Source: Duncaniella sp. (GTDB lineage: Bacteria > Bacteroidota > Bacteroidia > Bacteroidales > Muribaculaceae). From it: 64,000 bases of DNA. A model generated the notes under the pieces. That model saw nothing but the letters and a program-made list of their open reading frames with translations, did not search any database and was not told the DNA's origin. Every line of letters begins with the position of its first letter. The stretch's first letter is position 1. Shown here piece after piece: positions 8,910-20,480 of this stretch. Both the position numbers and the translations under genes were made by a program. The stretch lies in NCBI GenBank assembly GCA_023664955.1, contig JAMPEV010000001.1:259899-323898 (forward strand), given 5' to 3'.

Positions 8910-11420
8910 ATGAAAAAATTCGCATTCTTATTCTTATCATTATGCGTCTCAGTGGTAGTGCAAGCCATGACGCCGGACGAGGCGTGGACCACTCTCTACC
9001 CCGAGATTGAAAAGCAAATTACCGAACCGACTTTCCGTGACAAAGATTATAAACTCTTTGACTATGGCAAGAAGTCAAAGACAAAGGGTTTCCTATACAC
9101 CGAGCTTATTAATAAGGTGATTGATAAATGCAGCCAGGAGGGAGGCGGCCGTGTGATTATCCCCGCCGGCACCTGGTTGACAGGCCCTATCACCCTTAAG
9201 AGCAATGTAAACCTCCACCTTGAGGAGGGCGCAACACTGCTCTTCACTGACGACACAAGCCAATATCCCATCGTGCGTACCCGCTGGGAAGGCATGGACT
9301 GCTATAACTACCAGCCGATGATTTATGCTTATAAGCAGGACAATATAGCCATCACCGGTAAGGGTGTAATCGACGGCGGCGCCTCCAACGAGACATGGTG
9401 GAGCATGAGCGCGAAGAAAGGCCGTCCGGAAGCAGCTGTTTCCCAAAGAATCGGCCGTCCTCTGTTAGGAGAATGGTGCGAGAACGCAGTGCCGGTTGAA
9501 AAACGCATCCTTGGCGACGGCTATGGATTGCGTCCCCAGCTCGTGAGCCCCAGCTGGTGTAAGAATGTGCTTATAGAAGGAGTGACACTCCTCCGAGCCG
9601 CATTCTGGGTGATACATCCCCTGTATTGCGAGAATCTCACCGTGCGCGGTGTGCATATCCAAAACGACGGTCCTAATGGTGACGGATGCGACCCTGAATC
9701 ATGCAAGAATGTGAAAATCGAGAACTGTTTCTTCGACACCGGCGACGACTGCATCGCAATCAAGAGCGGACGTAACCGCGACGGCCGCGAGCAGGATGTC
9801 CCGACTGAGAATGTCATAGTTCGCAATTGCCAGATGAAGAATGGCCACGGCGGCATCGTGGTGGGTAGCGAAATCGCCGGCGGCTTCAAGAACCTCTTCC
9901 TTGAGGACTGCGTGATGGACAGCCCCGAGCTCGAACGAGTGGTAAGAATCAAAACCAACTCTTGCCGCGGCGGCGTGATTGAAAATATCTACGTACGCAA
10001 CACCAAGGTGGGACAGTGCAAAGAGGCGGTGTTGAAGATTAACTTGCTCTATGATCGCAAAGAGGCATGTGACCACAGTTTCCCGCCCATGGTTCAGAAC
10101 GTTTATCTTGACAATGTTACTTGCGACAAGAGCCAGTATGGAGTGAAGATTGAGGGTTATGAGGACATCTGCAACATCCGCAATATCGAAATCAAGAACT
10201 GCCACTTCAACGGGGTGGCCGACGGCAACTCCGTAAGCGGTATGGTGAAAAACCTTATCATCGCTAACACCTATATTAATGGCAAGCTTTGCAATGAATA
10301 TGCACCCCTCTCCCAGGTGATGGTTTATTCAGAAATGAAGCGCAATCCCGAAAGTTGGATGCTCGATTTCAGCAAACGCCAGAAATGGACATATTCAATC
10401 GCCACCGAACTCGACGCGTTCATAGCTGAAGCTGACCGCTACGGCGACAAAACCGTTGAGCAGTACGCCCTTGCTTACGCTGACAGCCTTGTCAACCCCG
10501 ATGGTACCATCAAGACTTATGACTTGGCACACTATAATCTCGACCAGGTGAAACCAGGCACACTCCTCATGGTGGCCTACGACCGTACCGGCGACGAGAA
10601 ATATCTCAAAGCCATCCACACTCTGCATGAGCAGATTAAGGGTCAGCCCCGCACTAAGGAAGGCGGTTACTGGCACAAGAAAATCTATCCGCACCAGATG
10701 TGGCTTGACGGATTGTTCATGGGCGAACCTTTCAGCGCAGAGTATGCTCTCCGTTATCTAACACCTGAAGAGCAGAAAGAGGCTTGGGATGACATCGCTA
10801 ATCAGTTCCTCCTAGTGGGCAAGCGTACCTACGACCCCAAGACCGGTCTTTACCGCCACGCATGGGACGAAAGCAAGGAACAGCGTTGGGCTGACAAGGA
10901 AACAGGTCAGGCACCCCATGCTTGGGCACGTGCCCAGGGCTGGTACTTCATGGCTATTCTCGATGTGCTTGAAAAAATGCCAAAGGATAATCCCAACTAT
11001 CCGAAACTCGTGGAACTACTCCATTCAATAGCCGACGGCGTGGTTAAGGCTCAGGACACAAAGAGCGGAATTTGGTGGCAGGTACTTGACGAACCCGGTC
11101 GTGAAGGTAACTATCTTGAAGGAACTGCAACAGCAATGTATGTTTACTCGCTACTCCGCGGTGTGCGCCTCGGCCTTCTCGAAGAGAGCTATCTCAATGC
11201 AGCCCTCACCGGTTGGAACGGTATGTTGAAACACCTCGTGCGCACTGATGCCGACGGCACAATCTCATTGACCAATTGCTGCGCAGTGGCAGGTCTCGGT
11301 GGTTCTGGCAGGTATCGTGACGGCACGTTCGAATATTACATCTCAGAGCCAATTCGCGACAATGACGCAAAAGGTGTAGGTCCGTTTATCAGAGCTTGTC
11401 TTGAAATGGAACGTTTCTAA
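8910..11420 (+). CDS. Two-domain pectinase: GH28 polygalacturonase fused to GH105 unsaturated uronyl hydrolase
   Basis: This 836-residue secreted protein has a signal peptide at 1-19 (cleavage near VQA). Residues about 45-480 are a GH28 beta-helix. NGDGCD carries Asp258 and Asp261, GDD carries Asp279 and Asp280, GHGG carries His313, and VRIK carries Arg346 and Lys348, so the catalytic set is complete. Residues about 495-836 form an (alpha/alpha)6 GH105 domain with MWLDGLFMGEPF (Asp600 as the expected catalytic aspartate) and HAWARAQGW. GH28 hydrolyses galacturonan or rhamnogalacturonan backbones. GH105 removes the 4,5-unsaturated uronic acid left by lyases. It is the first gene of the plus arm and 81 bp before the GH43 gene. 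There is no frameshift at the junction. Confidence 0.95.
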   Translation: MKKFAFLFLSLCVSVVVQAMTPDEAWTTLYPEIEKQITEPTFRDKDYKLFDYGKKSKTKGFLYTELINKVIDKCSQEGGGRVIIPAGTWLTGPITLKSNVNLHLEEGATLLFTDDTSQYPIVRTRWEGMDCYNYQPMIYAYKQDNIAITGKGVIDGGASNETWWSMSAKKGRPEAAVSQRIGRPLLGEWCENAVPVEKRILGDGYGLRPQLVSPSWCKNVLIEGVTLLRAAFWVIHPLYCENLTVRGVHIQNDGPNGDGCDPESCKNVKIENCFFDTGDDCIAIKSGRNRDGREQDVPTENVIVRNCQMKNGHGGIVVGSEIAGGFKNLFLEDCVMDSPELERVVRIKTNSCRGGVIENIYVRNTKVGQCKEAVLKINLLYDRKEACDHSFPPMVQNVYLDNVTCDKSQYGVKIEGYEDICNIRNIEIKNCHFNGVADGNSVSGMVKNLIIANTYINGKLCNEYAPLSQVMVYSEMKRNPESWMLDFSKRQKWTYSIATELDAFIAEADRYGDKTVEQYALAYADSLVNPDGTIKTYDLAHYNLDQVKPGTLLMVAYDRTGDEKYLKAIHTLHEQIKGQPRTKEGGYWHKKIYPHQMWLDGLFMGEPFSAEYALRYLTPEEQKEAWDDIANQFLLVGKRTYDPKTGLYRHAWDESKEQRWADKETGQAPHAWARAQGWYFMAILDVLEKMPKDNPNYPKLVELLHSIADGVVKAQDTKSGIWWQVLDEPGREGNYLEGTATAMYVYSLLRGVRLGLLEESYLNAALTGWNGMLKHLVRTDADGTISLTNCCAVAGLGGSGRYRDGTFEYYISEPIRDNDAKGVGPFIRACLEMERF

Positions 11421-11501
11421 ACATTTATTTTATAAGTTATCACGGTGAAAGTGTATCAAAAACATTTTTGATACACTTACACATTCAATAAAACGCTTGC
11501 A

Positions 11502-13187
11502 ATGAATTTCATACAGAAAGTATCACTGTTCACTGTAGCCGCTGCATCGGCTTTTACAGCCTGGGGGCAGGATGCGGTTTCACAGGTGTGGTCGCCCGAC
11601 TTTGGCAATGGTCAGTATAAAAATCCCATTATCAATGCTGACTATTCCGACCCTGACGTGGTGAGAGTAGGGGATGACTACTACATGACAGCTTCAAGTT
11701 TCTGCGATATCCCCGGATTGCCTATTCTACACTCCAAAGACTTGGTAAACTGGACACTGATAGGACATGCTATAGCAGAAATGCCCGAATATGCACAATC
11801 CCAGCCAGATCCCTCGCATGGGAACGCAGTGTGGGCACCGGCAATCCGTTATCACAACGGCGAGTTCTATATATATTATGGTGACCCTGACCTCGGCATC
11901 TTCATGACAAAGACCAAGAATCCAGCAGGACCTTGGGAGCCGTTAGTTCATGTGTACAAGGCGAAAGGTGTCATTGACACCTGCCCCTTCTGGGACGAAG
12001 ATGGCAAAGCATATATCGCTCACGGATATGCTGGTAGTCGTGCCGGAGTTAAGAGCATCATCGGTATGATTGAGATGACTCCCGATGGCACTCAGACCAT
12101 CGGCCAGGACCGCATGATTTACGATGGTCACCTCGAAAATCCTACCATCGAAGGTGCAAAGATGTATAAAAGAGGTGATTGGTACTACATATTCTCACCA
12201 TCTGGCGGCGTTGCTACCGGATGGCAGGAAGTGCTTCGCTCTAAGAATCCATGGGGACCCTATGAGGTTCGCAATGTGATGGAACAGGGGAACACCAACA
12301 TCAACGGCCCTCACCAAGGCGCATGGATAGACACCCCCGATGGCAAGGAAGATTGGTTTATCCATTTCCAAGACAAAGGTCCATACGGACGAGTAGTGCA
12401 CCTTCAGCCTATGAAATGGAACGAGGACGGTTGGCCTGTAATTGGCGTAGACCCCGACGGTGACGGTCGCGGGAATCCGGTTGAGAAATATCGCAAGCCC
12501 AACGTGGGTGGTACATACGCAAAGGCAACCCCTGCCGACACTGACGAGTTTGATTCTAACAAGCTCGGTCTGCAATGGCAATGGAAAGGAAATCCCTCGG
12601 CATTATGGTATTTCGCCGATGCTAACGCGTCCAAGCTCCGTCTCTTCTCACATCACACACCCGGAGCTGAGCGCATCTATGACATGCCCAACCTCCTTCT
12701 GCAGAAATTCCCCAACGAGAATTTCACCGCCACAACCAAGGTGCAGTTCTTCCCGCGTGTCAATAATGGGAAGGTATCGACAGGTGAGATCGCCGGCCTT
12801 ATCATCGAAGGTTACAATTATGGTGCCATCGCACTTGAAAGCCGTGAAGATGGAATATACCTCGTGTTTATCGACTGCGAAAAGGCCAATAAGGGTGGTA
12901 AGCAGACCACTGTCGACGCTGTGAAGATTGACGGCGGTAAAGAGATATATCTCCGTGCCCAAGTTAAGTACACCGGAGCTAAGACTCCCACCCAGAAGCC
13001 CGATTACAAGGCTCAGGCAGTGTTCTCATATAGCTTTGACGGTAAGAAATTCACCACCTTTGGTCGTCCGCTTAACGTAACTGAGGGCCACTGGATTGGT
13101 GCGAAAATCGGTCTGTTCTGCAGCCGCGACTGGGAAAGCAATGACAGCGGCTGGCTCGACGTTGACTGGTTCAGAATCACAAAATAA
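11502..13187 (+). CDS. GH43-family glycosidase with C-terminal beta-sandwich
   Basis: This 561-residue protein has a signal peptide (about 1-22, TAWGQ). The five-bladed propeller starts at NPIINADYSDPDV, where Asp50 is the likely catalytic base. VIDTCPFWDEDGKAYIAHG supplies the pKa-tuning aspartate and GHLENPTIEGAKMY the likely acid glutamate. The C-terminal ~200 residues resemble the beta-sandwich domain found in longer GH43 enzymes. GH43 members are arabinofuranosidases, arabinanases, xylosidases or galactosidases. In this locus release of arabinose or galactose side chains from pectin is most likely, but the exact specificity cannot be read from sequence. It sits between the GH28-GH105 and pectinesterase genes, 45 bp before the latter. 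Confidence 0.92.
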   Translation: MNFIQKVSLFTVAAASAFTAWGQDAVSQVWSPDFGNGQYKNPIINADYSDPDVVRVGDDYYMTASSFCDIPGLPILHSKDLVNWTLIGHAIAEMPEYAQSQPDPSHGNAVWAPAIRYHNGEFYIYYGDPDLGIFMTKTKNPAGPWEPLVHVYKAKGVIDTCPFWDEDGKAYIAHGYAGSRAGVKSIIGMIEMTPDGTQTIGQDRMIYDGHLENPTIEGAKMYKRGDWYYIFSPSGGVATGWQEVLRSKNPWGPYEVRNVMEQGNTNINGPHQGAWIDTPDGKEDWFIHFQDKGPYGRVVHLQPMKWNEDGWPVIGVDPDGDGRGNPVEKYRKPNVGGTYAKATPADTDEFDSNKLGLQWQWKGNPSALWYFADANASKLRLFSHHTPGAERIYDMPNLLLQKFPNENFTATTKVQFFPRVNNGKVSTGEIAGLIIEGYNYGAIALESREDGIYLVFIDCEKANKGGKQTTVDAVKIDGGKEIYLRAQVKYTGAKTPTQKPDYKAQAVFSYSFDGKKFTTFGRPLNVTEGHWIGAKIGLFCSRDWESNDSGWLDVDWFRITK

Positions 13188-13232
13188 GAATGATAATCAT
13201 AACGATTCGTCATACTGTTTCTTGCATATATT

Positions 13233-14198
13233 ATGAAAATTAAAGCAATACTTATCGCTCTGTTAGCCGTCACGGGTCTCACTGCGGCGGCTCAGGCCGA
13301 TAAAAAATATAATCTCGACATCGTGGTGGCGCAAGATGGTTCTGGCGATTACACCACAATTACCGAGTCGCTCGAAGGTATACGTGCCTACATGGATTAC
13401 AATGTTAATGTCCACATCAAAAATGGTGTGTACAAGGAGAAAATTGTGATTCCTGCATGGCTCACTAATGTGACATTCATCGGTGAAAACCCTGACAGCA
13501 CTATTATCACTTGGGATGACCATGCCAACATCAACAAGATGGGGACATTCCGCACCTACACTGTGAAGGTTGATGGGGACAATATAACATTCCGCAACCT
13601 CACTATCGAGAACAATGCCCCGCAACTTGGCCAGGCTGTGGCCCTTCACACTGAGGGTGATAAGTTACAATTCTACAACTGCCGCATGCTTGGCAATCAA
13701 GACACCCTTTTCACTGGTGGCAAAAATGCTCGTCTTTATTTCGGCGATTGCTACATTGAAGGTACAACTGACTTCATCTTCGGTCCGGCAACTGCATATT
13801 TCAAGGATTGCAATATACACAGCAAACGTGACTCATATATCACCGCCGCTTCAACCCCCGAGGATGTCGAGGTGGGATATGTGTTTGAAAATTGCGACCT
13901 TACTGCCGAGCCTGATGTTCAGAAGGTATACCTCGGACGTCCGTGGCGCCCCTACGCTCAGACCGCGTTCATAAACTGCAACATGGGTAACCATATCCGT
14001 CCGGAAGGCTGGCACAATTGGGGTAAAGCCGACAATGAGATGACCGCACGCTACAGCGAATACGGTTCTAAGGGACCTGGCGCTGAAGGGCAGCGTGTCG
14101 CATGGGCTAAAAAACTCACAAAGGAAGATGTGGCAAAGCTCACGGACCTCAAAAAAGTGTATCACTACACCTCCGACTGGACACCCACGTGTAAATAA
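13233..14198 (+). CDS. Pectin methylesterase (CE8)
   Basis: This 321-residue protein has a signal peptide (MKIKAILIALLAVTGLTAAAQA). The right-handed beta-helix carries all the CE8 landmarks: GQAVALH, GNQDTLF (Asp157, acid), TTDFIFG (Asp180, nucleophile) and LGRPWRP (Arg236). It demethylates homogalacturonan, exposing galacturonate for the GH28 activity next door. The length is normal for bacterial single-domain forms. It lies in the plus-strand pectin operon between GH43 and uxaB, 70 bp before uxaB. Confidence 0.96.
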   Translation: MKIKAILIALLAVTGLTAAAQADKKYNLDIVVAQDGSGDYTTITESLEGIRAYMDYNVNVHIKNGVYKEKIVIPAWLTNVTFIGENPDSTIITWDDHANINKMGTFRTYTVKVDGDNITFRNLTIENNAPQLGQAVALHTEGDKLQFYNCRMLGNQDTLFTGGKNARLYFGDCYIEGTTDFIFGPATAYFKDCNIHSKRDSYITAASTPEDVEVGYVFENCDLTAEPDVQKVYLGRPWRPYAQTAFINCNMGNHIRPEGWHNWGKADNEMTARYSEYGSKGPGAEGQRVAWAKKLTKEDVAKLTDLKKVYHYTSDWTPTCK

Positions 14199-14268
14199 AC
14201 CGATTAACCAGTGTAATCCCACTCTCCCACAACACTAAAAATATACAACAACCAAACATATTTCTATC

Positions 14269-15753
<1,485 letters not shown>

Positions 15754-15771
15754 GCCCTTCCCCTATCTCTA

Positions 15772-17283
15772 ATGAAGGACTATATCAAAATTAATCCTGC
15801 CGACAACGTTGCAGTCGCCATCAATCCTCTAAAGGCTGGTGAGATTGTCAACGTTGGCGGGGAGGATATCACTTTAGTAAGTGATGTCCCAGCCGGTCAT
15901 AAGTTTGCTCTTCGCAATATCGCCGATGGTGAAAATGTAATTAAATACGGATTTCCAATCGGTCATACCCGCCACTCTGTCGCCAAGGGCTCATTCCTCG
16001 ACCATAATGATATTAAAACCAATCTTGCCGGACAGCTCGACTATTCCGACGTGCACATCAAGAATGACCATGTACCCGCTCCGGGGGCAGCTCTGAAGGG
16101 GGAGGAGGTAACATTCCAAGGTTATGTGCGTCCCGATGGCCAAGTAGGAATCCGTAATGAAGTTTGGGTAATTCCGACCGTTGGCTGTGTCAATGGTATC
16201 ATGAAGCAGATTGTGGATCGGCTCAATGCTGAGACAGGTGCAGAGGGAGTGGATGGTATCTTCGGATTCCCCCACAACTATGGGTGCTCTCAGTTGGGTG
16301 ACGACCATGAGAACACTAAGAAAATTCTCCGCGACATGGTTCACCACCCCAATGCCGGGGGTATCCTTGTGGTAGGACTCGGATGCGAAAATAACCAGCC
16401 CAAAATTTTCGAGGAATTCTGCGGCGATTATGACCGTAACCGCGTCAAATTCATGGTTTGTCAGGAAGTTGAAGGCGACGAAGTGGAATATGGTGTAAAA
16501 GTGCTCCGTGAACTTTACGAAAATGCTCGCAAATTCACACGTAGTACAGTACCTGCTTCCAAGCTCCGTATCGGACTGAAGTGCGGTGGCTCTGATGGAT
16601 TCTCAGGGATTACTGCCAACCCGCTTCTCGGGGAATTCTCTGACTGGCTATGTGACCAGCAAGGTGGAACTACTGTACTCACTGAGGTGCCTGAAATGTT
16701 TGGCGCTGAGACAATTCTCATGGAACGCTGCGCTGACAATAAGCTCCTTGGCGAAACAGTTTCGCTCATTAATAATTTTAAAGAATATTTCCTCAGCCAC
16801 GGAGAGCCGGTAGGCGAAAATCCCTCACCGGGTAATAAGGCTGGTGGCATCTCTACCCTCGAGGAAAAGGCTCTCGGATGTACTCAGAAATCAGGTAAAA
16901 GTCCTGTGTTCGGTGTGTTGGAGTATGGTGAGCGTATTCATAAACATGGGCTTAACCTGCTTTCAGCACCTGGAAATGACCTCGTTGCATCGACAGCTCT
17001 CGCAGCAGCGGGGTGCCAAATGGTACTCTTCACCACCGGTCGTGGTACACCCTTCGGCACATTTGTCCCCACAATGAAGGTGTCAACTAACAGTGGCCTT
17101 GCACACCGTAAGCCCACCTGGATAGATTTCAACGCCGGCGAACTCGTGGAGGATAAGTCAATGGACGAAGTACTGAAGAATTTTATCGCATACGTACTTA
17201 AGGTGGCTAATGGCGAACATGTCAACTCAGAAAAGAGTGGCATTCACGAAATTGCTATCTTCAAAAACGGTGTAACACTCTAA
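15772..17283 (+). CDS. uxaA: Altronate dehydratase
   Basis: This 503-residue UxaA homolog dehydrates D-altronate to 2-keto-3-deoxygluconate. It carries an N-terminal SAF-like domain (about 1-95, with HKFALRNI and FPIGHTRHSV), then the two-part catalytic domain with VGCVNG, GCSQLGDDHENT, GLGCENNQ and LKCGGSDGFSGITANP. These Cys and His residues fit the metal-dependent altronate/galactarate dehydratase family. It is the second gene of the uxaB-uxaA-uxaC-exuT cluster, with short gaps on both sides. The next enzymes of the route, KDG kinase and KDPG aldolase, are not in the window. Confidence 0.95.
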   Translation: MKDYIKINPADNVAVAINPLKAGEIVNVGGEDITLVSDVPAGHKFALRNIADGENVIKYGFPIGHTRHSVAKGSFLDHNDIKTNLAGQLDYSDVHIKNDHVPAPGAALKGEEVTFQGYVRPDGQVGIRNEVWVIPTVGCVNGIMKQIVDRLNAETGAEGVDGIFGFPHNYGCSQLGDDHENTKKILRDMVHHPNAGGILVVGLGCENNQPKIFEEFCGDYDRNRVKFMVCQEVEGDEVEYGVKVLRELYENARKFTRSTVPASKLRIGLKCGGSDGFSGITANPLLGEFSDWLCDQQGGTTVLTEVPEMFGAETILMERCADNKLLGETVSLINNFKEYFLSHGEPVGENPSPGNKAGGISTLEEKALGCTQKSGKSPVFGVLEYGERIHKHGLNLLSAPGNDLVASTALAAAGCQMVLFTTGRGTPFGTFVPTMKVSTNSGLAHRKPTWIDFNAGELVEDKSMDEVLKNFIAYVLKVANGEHVNSEKSGIHEIAIFKNGVTL

Positions 17284-17301
17284 TAACCTAAAAATACCAA
17301 T

Positions 17302-18717
17302 ATGAAACCTTTTATGGATGAAAATTTCCTGTTGCAGACTGAAACTGCACAGAAGCTATATCATGAGCATGCTTCAAAGATGCCCATCATTGATTATCAC
17401 TGCCACCTTATCCCCAAGATGGTAGCTGATGACCACAAGTTCAAATCAATCACTGAAATATGGCTCGGTGGTGACCACTACAAGTGGCGTGCAATGCGTT
17501 CCAACGGTGTTGACGAACGATTCTGCACCGGTGCTGACACTACCGATTGGGAAAAGTTCCAGAAATGGGCTGAAACAGTGCCTTATACTTTCCGAAACCC
17601 TCTATACCACTGGACTCACCTTGAGTTGAAGACAGCTTTCGGTATCGACAAGCTTCTAAATCCTGAGACAGCACGTGAAATTTTCGACGAATGTAACGAT
17701 AAACTTCTCAACGACCCCAACATGACCGCTCGCGGATTGATGCGCCGTTACAATGTTGAGACAGTTTGTACAACTGATGATCCCGTTGACTCACTTGAAT
17801 ATCATAAGCAGGTGAAAGACAGTGGATTTGAAATCAAGATGCTTCCCACATGGCGTCCTGACAAAGCTATGGCCGTTGAAAATCCTGCCGAGTTCCGCGC
17901 TTATGTTGAGAAACTCGCTGAAGTTTCCGGCGTGACTATCAATAAGTTTGCTGATATGGTTGACGCACTCCAGAAGCGTCATGACTTCTTCGAGGAGATG
18001 GGATGCCGTCTCTCCGACCACGGTATCGAGGAGTTCTATGCTGCCGACTACACTGATGACGAAATCAACGCCATCTTTGACAAAGTTTACGGGGGAAAAG
18101 AGTTGACTCACGAAGAAATTGACAAATTCAAGAGCGCAATGCTAATCGTGTTTGGCGAAATGGACCACGCATCAGGCTGGACTCAGCAGTTCCACTATGG
18201 TGCTATTCGCAACAATAACTCCAAGATGTTCAAACTTCTCGGTCCTGATACCGGCTTTGATTCAATCGGTGAATTCAACACAGCCAAGTCATGTGCTAAG
18301 TATCTTGATAAGCTTAACTCACGCGGCAAGCTCACCAAGACTATCCTTTACAACCTTAATCCATGTGCTAACGAAGTGATTGCAACTATGCTTGGCAACT
18401 TCCAGGATGGCACAATCGCCGGCAAGATTCAGTTTGGGTCAGGCTGGTGGTTCCTCGATCAAAAGGATGGTATGCAGAAGCAAATGAATGCACTTTCACT
18501 TTTGGGCCTTCTGAGCCGCTTCGTGGGAATGCTCACTGACTCACGTTCATTCCTCTCTTATCCTCGCCACGAATATTTCCGTCGCACTCTCTGTAACCTC
18601 GTGGGTACTGACATCGAGAATGGCGAAATTCCTTACACAGGATATGAGGAAAACCGTGTTAACCAGATGATTGAGGATATCTGCTATAACAACGCTAAAA
18701 ACTATTTTAAATTTTAA
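17302..18717 (+). CDS. uxaC: Uronate (glucuronate/galacturonate) isomerase
   Basis: This 471-residue amidohydrolase-superfamily enzyme isomerises D-galacturonate to D-tagaturonate. Conserved features include IIDYHCHLIP near the N-terminus (metal-binding His-x-His), a TTDDPVDSLEYH segment, and FGSGWWFLDQKDGMQKQ followed by LTDSRSFLSYPRHEYFRR near the C-terminus. The length matches the family. It performs the first cytoplasmic step of galacturonate catabolism in this cluster. The gene ends 3 bp before the transporter gene starts, so the two are probably translated together. Confidence 0.97.
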   Translation: MKPFMDENFLLQTETAQKLYHEHASKMPIIDYHCHLIPKMVADDHKFKSITEIWLGGDHYKWRAMRSNGVDERFCTGADTTDWEKFQKWAETVPYTFRNPLYHWTHLELKTAFGIDKLLNPETAREIFDECNDKLLNDPNMTARGLMRRYNVETVCTTDDPVDSLEYHKQVKDSGFEIKMLPTWRPDKAMAVENPAEFRAYVEKLAEVSGVTINKFADMVDALQKRHDFFEEMGCRLSDHGIEEFYAADYTDDEINAIFDKVYGGKELTHEEIDKFKSAMLIVFGEMDHASGWTQQFHYGAIRNNNSKMFKLLGPDTGFDSIGEFNTAKSCAKYLDKLNSRGKLTKTILYNLNPCANEVIATMLGNFQDGTIAGKIQFGSGWWFLDQKDGMQKQMNALSLLGLLSRFVGMLTDSRSFLSYPRHEYFRRTLCNLVGTDIENGEIPYTGYEENRVNQMIEDICYNNAKNYFKF

Positions 18718-18720
18718 AGT

Positions 18721-20223
18721 ATGGCAGCCGCGACATCCCCTCTCGTAGCCGCAAATCAAAAAATGACCAACTTTCGTTGGGTAATTTGCGCGCTCTTATT
18801 CCTTGCTACGACTGTCAACTATATGGACCGCCAGGTGCTCTCCCTTACCTGGAAAGAGTTCATCTCTCCCGAATTCCACTGGACTGATGCTAATTATGGT
18901 CTCATCACAGCGGTGTTCTCTATTGTATATGCTATCGCCAACTTGCTCGCCGGCCGTTTTATCGACTGGATGGGCACAAAGAAAGGCTATCTCTGGGCAA
19001 TCGGTGTTTGGTCAGCCGGCGCATGTCTCCATGCTGTATGCGGCACCGCCACAGAGCATTGGCTCGGTCTCCACGATGCTCACGAACTTCTCGAGGCTAC
19101 AGGTACTCTTGCTGTGACAATCGCCACCGTTTCAGTCTACTTCTTCCTTGCTGCCCGTACTATCCTCGCCCTTGGTGAGGCTGGTAACTTCCCTGCTGCA
19201 ATCAAGGTGACAGCTGAATACTTCCCTAAGCGTGACCGCGCTTACGCCACTGCAATTTTCAATGCCGGATCAGCAATCGGTGCACTCATCGCTCCTTTTA
19301 CCATCGGCCCGCTCGCCAAGTTCTTCCAGAGCATAGGATGGGGTAATGGTTGGGAAATGGCGTTCATCGTCATCGGTGCCCTCGGTTTCGTTTGGATGGG
19401 GGCTTGGGTGATTCTTTACAAGGAACCCGCATATAATCCACGTGTCAACGCTGCCGAACTCGCTTATATCGAGCAGGATAACAATACTCCTAATGAGTCA
19501 GCAAAGGAAAAAGCTGAGATTGAGGATTCGGAGACAGCTACTATACCGTTCCTCAAGTGCTTCAAATATCCGCAGACATGGGCAGTATTCTTCGGCAAGT
19601 TCCTCACTGATGGTGTGTGGTGGTTCTTCCTATTCTGGACACCTGCCTATATCACTGACGTGTTCAAGCTCTCCACTTCCTCCGGCCAGGGTATGCTCAT
19701 GATTTTCGTGCTTTACCTTATCACCATGCTTTCAATCTACGGTGGTAAACTACCGTCAATCTTTATCGACCGGGCAGCAAGCCGTGGCGTAAAAGTTGAC
19801 CCATATTCAGCACGTATGAAGGCAATGTTCATTTTCGCATTGTTCCCCTTGTTGGCACTTGCAGCTCAGCCCATGAGCTCTATGTCACCCTGGTGTCCGA
19901 TTATTATCATCGGTATAGCAGGTGCGGCACACCAGTCATGGAGCGCCAACATCTACTCAGTGGTTGGTGATATGTTCCCGAAATCAACTATTGCTACTAT
20001 CATTGGTATCGGTGGTATGGCCGGTGGTATCGGTTCATCACTTATCAACTACGGGTCAGGTGTATTGTTTGACTATGCGGCACAGACCCAGATGTCATTC
20101 ATGAGCTTCACAGGCAAACCCGCTGGTTACTTCGTGGTATTCTGTATATGTGGTGTGGCATATCTCGTAGGATGGTGTATCATGAAACTCCTCGTGCCAC
20201 GTTACAAGAAAATTGAGGCTTAA
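18721..20223 (+). CDS. exuT: Hexuronate MFS transporter, ExuT-like
   Basis: This 500-residue inner-membrane protein has about 12 hydrophobic segments. The N-terminal signature NYMDRQVLSLTWKEF and the loop GRFIDWMGTKKGY are typical of the anion:cation symporter branch of the major facilitator superfamily, which includes ExuT. GEAGNFPAAIKVTAEYFP is another family hallmark. Its position directly after uxaC (3-bp gap) points to galacturonate or glucuronate uptake. A strong terminator follows at 20304-20336, closing the plus-arm operon. Confidence 0.9.
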   Translation: MAAATSPLVAANQKMTNFRWVICALLFLATTVNYMDRQVLSLTWKEFISPEFHWTDANYGLITAVFSIVYAIANLLAGRFIDWMGTKKGYLWAIGVWSAGACLHAVCGTATEHWLGLHDAHELLEATGTLAVTIATVSVYFFLAARTILALGEAGNFPAAIKVTAEYFPKRDRAYATAIFNAGSAIGALIAPFTIGPLAKFFQSIGWGNGWEMAFIVIGALGFVWMGAWVILYKEPAYNPRVNAAELAYIEQDNNTPNESAKEKAEIEDSETATIPFLKCFKYPQTWAVFFGKFLTDGVWWFFLFWTPAYITDVFKLSTSSGQGMLMIFVLYLITMLSIYGGKLPSIFIDRAASRGVKVDPYSARMKAMFIFALFPLLALAAQPMSSMSPWCPIIIIGIAGAAHQSWSANIYSVVGDMFPKSTIATIIGIGGMAGGIGSSLINYGSGVLFDYAAQTQMSFMSFTGKPAGYFVVFCICGVAYLVGWCIMKLLVPRYKKIEA

Positions 20224-20303
20224 GAGGCTTGTCTGAATATTATAAAGTAGATTACACCTCAAAGTCGATTCCACTCGATTTGTAAATTTTTATTCATGCC
20301 ATG

Positions 20304-20336
20304 TCCCTGTCGGGAAATAGCCGACAGGGATTTTTT
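20304..20336 (+). terminator. Terminator of the uxa-exuT operon
   Basis: A perfect 10-bp stem (20304-20313 with 20321-20330) with a 7-nt loop is followed by TTTTTT. Confidence 0.85.
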
Positions 20337-20382
20337 ATACACAATTGGTTGATAATTTATAATATAATTCGTTAGAATTCAT

Positions 20383-20390
20383 TATTTTTG
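20383..20390 (+). promoter_or_regulatory. Promoter (-7 element) of the GH51 gene
   Basis: TATTTTTG matches the TAnnTTTG consensus, lies about 90 nt before the GH51 start codon and follows the operon terminator, so GH51 is probably transcribed separately. The -33 element is not clear. Confidence 0.45.
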
Positions 20391-20480
20391 TGGTGCGGAA
20401 TAGCTCTGTCTTCTGACGTATTCCGTTCACAATGTATTTACCGAGAAAACTGAAACTTCAAATAAACTTAATACCATAAT

